Source of the DNA: Parapristionchus giblindavisi
Taxonomy: Eukaryota; Nematoda; Chromadorea; Rhabditida; Diplogasteridae
DNA: 64,000 nt
Assembly (NCBI GenBank): GCA_943737045.1
Contig: CALSFV010000221.1
Span: 1,116,001-1,180,000 of the forward strand
Reading direction: 5' to 3'
Made by a program: the position numbers and the translations under genes. The notes beneath the pieces were generated by a model, which saw only the letters and a program-made list of their open reading frames with translations, made no database searches and had not been told where the DNA came from. Of the stretch, positions 62,187 to 64,000 are shown piece after piece (the first letter of the stretch is position 1; every line of letters begins with the position of its first letter).

Positions 62187-62515
62187 TTAATTTCTAAGAA
62201 CAATTGTGCAAATTTCAGCATTGGGAATACCATACTTGATGGACATTGAGGGATTCTTTCTTAGTGTCTTAAAAATTGTCGAACAAATGACATGTTTTGG
62301 ATATCCTATATTAGTAAAATACTGTGTGAGCGAGACTATTCTTTCCAAGAAATCATCTTTGTGTGAACAGTTTCGAAAGATTCTAACTACTTCTCCATAG
62401 AAGGTATTCAATCCTATCTTCAAAGGAACATTGGATTCAAAATTCGGATATCTTATCACATTAAAAGTGTAATCATCAGTTTTGTTGTAGAGCGAAATCT
62501 TTGGTGTACCCTGCC
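62187..62515 (-). pseudogene. Truncated C-terminal end of PLE ORF (upstream partial unit)
   Basis: The last 110 or so codons of the PLE ORF, identical to the full copy, beginning at the truncation point GGCAGGGTACACC (62,515) where repeat A' starts. It is a 5'-truncated tandem unit, not an independent gene. Confidence 0.92.
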
Positions 62516-63586
62516 AAAATGAAGTAATATTCGATAATTCTCATAAAACTCAATAAATATCTACAATTACATAATTATCATTTTATAGTATCCAGAGGGT
62601 ATCATCAAATTGCTTGCGAGCTTGCCTAAAAATGCTACATAACGAACGTAATGAGAGTAACTTATCTAAGAAATGTTTAAAAAAAATCTTATGTACTGCT
62701 CAAAATTAAATACAATCCCGTATGGTAATCCCCACCCGCCACCCCTCTCAACAAATACAATCCCGTAAGGTACAATCTCGGAGGATGCATCCTGGTCTAC
62801 CACGTCGTAAATCCTTCTGCTTCGTCCAAGTACTCGTGGCCATAATATGAATCTTAGTATCGATCATCCACTTCTCACTTTCTCTCATTTATTAGTATTG
62901 TACCATTATGGAAAATCGAAAATAGTAATGTAAGTCAACCCAACCCAACCATGTTTTGTTCTTTCGTACGAAAAATCTCGCTGTGATCAAGAAATTGCAG
63001 TGTATATAACATTTCTTCATATCTGATTTCACGCTCAGAAATGATAAATATTATTATTATTATCTTTGTGATTCATGTTGCGGCCGGTACGTCTAATGTC
63101 TTTGTGTATCACATTCACACTGGTCTTACATAGATATTAATCATCTATCAACAAAATGATTTCATTAATGATCGATAATCTCTGCACTTGTTATTGAGTT
63201 GTGTGCGGTCAACAAAATACCGATGATACTCGCAGAATTTATTGTACTGAAGATAAACATGGGTAGTGGTATTCGAATATGATAGCTGTGATGAAAAAGG
63301 CACAGTACGAACTGATCAAAGATTGATTAGATAAGGTACTGTAGAAATATTAATCGATCAGGCAGCTGCGACACAAAGTCCTTGGTCCTTGCTGCATGTA
63401 ACGCCGGAGGGACACGCTGAGCAAGCAGCACCCTCGAGGTAGATCGGACTGTCTAGCCAGTTACCTATGTAAGATAATTGATCTTTGATCTCTAAACTAT
63501 AAGATGATTGCTTACTTGGCTTGATATTGGCATGCAACTAGAGCTTCTAGATTGTTCTGAAAAAGAGCAACACCGCAAAGATCAAA
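62515..63586 (+). repeat. 1.07-kb direct repeat A', right of the PLE
   Basis: Same orientation and full length of repeat A (offset 6,177 bp). It joins the truncated PLE end at CTGCC|AAAATGAAG and continues on its right into unrelated DNA after CAAAGATCAAA. Confidence 0.92.
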
Positions 63587-63688
63587 GATCAACGATTATA
63601 CGTTATATTCTGACAAAGATCAAAGATCAAGATGAAAGACCTGGGTAGCGTGTCCGATTCCACAGTAAGAGTGGTACTGTTCAGACCA

Positions 63689-63830
63689 GTGGCCGTATGC
63701 AAGAACCGTTTTCCGGGAAAATGTGACGTCATTAGCGTAGGCGGAGGCGTTTTCCAAAAATCCTCCGCCTACGCTAATGACGTCACATTTTCCCGGAAAA
63801 CGGTTTTCCGTTGTTCTTGCATACGGCCAC
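63689..63830. mobile_element. 142-bp palindromic MITE
   Basis: Arms GTGGCCGTATGCAAGAAC … GTGACGTCATTAGCGTAGGC are near-perfect inverted repeats around a short GTTTTCCAAAAA core. The right arm has about ten extra bases. The two open frames across it are consequences of the palindrome. Confidence 0.8.
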
Positions 63831-64000
63831 AGACTGTTGAAACTCATTTGACCTTGAGTCACATGCACGTTGAGGGACGAACGAGACATTAATCTAGAGA
63901 CCGGAACAAACCAAAGATCAAAGATCAAAGATCAAATACCGCCGTCCAACTCTGGTAGTAGTATAGGTTCTCGCCCGAGGTTTTGCTATTCGAGTGCTGG

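Larger units (their letters stand above)
57403..62515 (-). mobile_element. Permuted (Naiad-type) Penelope-like retroelement, partial dimer
   Basis: On the minus strand, a 5'-truncated unit (62,515-61,693: the last 110 codons of the ORF plus the 3' UTR) is followed head-to-tail by a full unit (61,692-57,403) with 5' UTR, ORF and 3' UTR. The overlapping 823-bp sections (61,693-62,515 and 57,403-58,225) are practically identical, so the insertion is young. This matches the pseudo-LTR organisation of PLEs. The 3' UTR of each unit carries a hammerhead-like motif. Flanked by repeat A on both sides. Confidence 0.9.

Noticed and set aside
63620..63928. Overlapping open frames at the right edge
   Set aside because: They cross a 142-bp palindrome and mirror each other; no splice or family support.

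Overview
This window looks like an autosome-arm or other repeat-rich region from a rhabditid nematode. The evidence is short introns of about 45-70 bp with strong TTTCAG-type 3' splice sites, exon 5' ends that look like spliced-leader acceptors, conserved metazoan genes split in the nematode manner, and many MITE-type DNA transposons. No bacterial, viral or CRISPR feature was seen. The genus cannot be fixed from the sequence. All exon models were worked out by hand from splice consensus and reading phase, not by alignment software.

Left part (1-20.9 kb). A dispersed repeat is followed by a 990-bp hAT-like element with an 8-bp target duplication. Next come a small Q/R/V-rich gene on the minus strand (4.2-4.96 kb) and a first copy of a small membrane-protein family (6.96-7.74 kb). 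On the minus strand there is then an intact signal peptidase complex subunit 2 gene (SPCS2, 9.67-10.51 kb), with a decayed paralogue of the proteasome deubiquitinase PSMD14/RPN11 directly upstream (10.77-12.57 kb). The PSMD14 copy has lost key JAMM residues and its C-terminal exons, and carries a 119-bp MITE in an exon. A second family copy (15.24-19.92 kb) has a 4.3-kb intron packed with palindromic elements, some nested inside one another.

Middle (20.9-46.7 kb). Four tandem copies of a roughly 4.4-kb unit each carry a seven-exon gene for a predicted 215-residue membrane protein of unknown function, followed by a fifth, more diverged and broken copy. Because the units are so alike they act as empty-site references for one another. 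They date and delimit a Tc1/mariner-class element (TA duplication), a piggyBac-class MITE (TTAA) with a tRNA-like insert, a 545-bp palindromic MITE, and a 3.3-kb composite of a long-TIR element plus a 5'-truncated Penelope-like element (PLE).

Right part (47-64 kb). A 1.4-kb Tc1-like palindrome, a 1.6-kb long-TIR foldback, a tRNA-like sequence, a 42-bp minisatellite and a large inverted repeat lead to a nearly complete PLE (57.4-62.5 kb, minus strand). Its 984-residue ORF has the GIY-YIG endonuclease before the reverse transcriptase, which is the permuted Naiad-type layout. The PLE is a partial tandem dimer flanked by about 1.07-kb direct repeats.

The most striking signal is an RNA motif downstream of the ORF in both PLE families. 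All three strands of a hammerhead ribozyme core are present, with complementary stems I, II and III that covary between the two elements. However, the strands lie in an order that is not a circular permutation of the known hammerhead. It could be a pseudoknotted ribozyme, or one that assembles across tandem copies.
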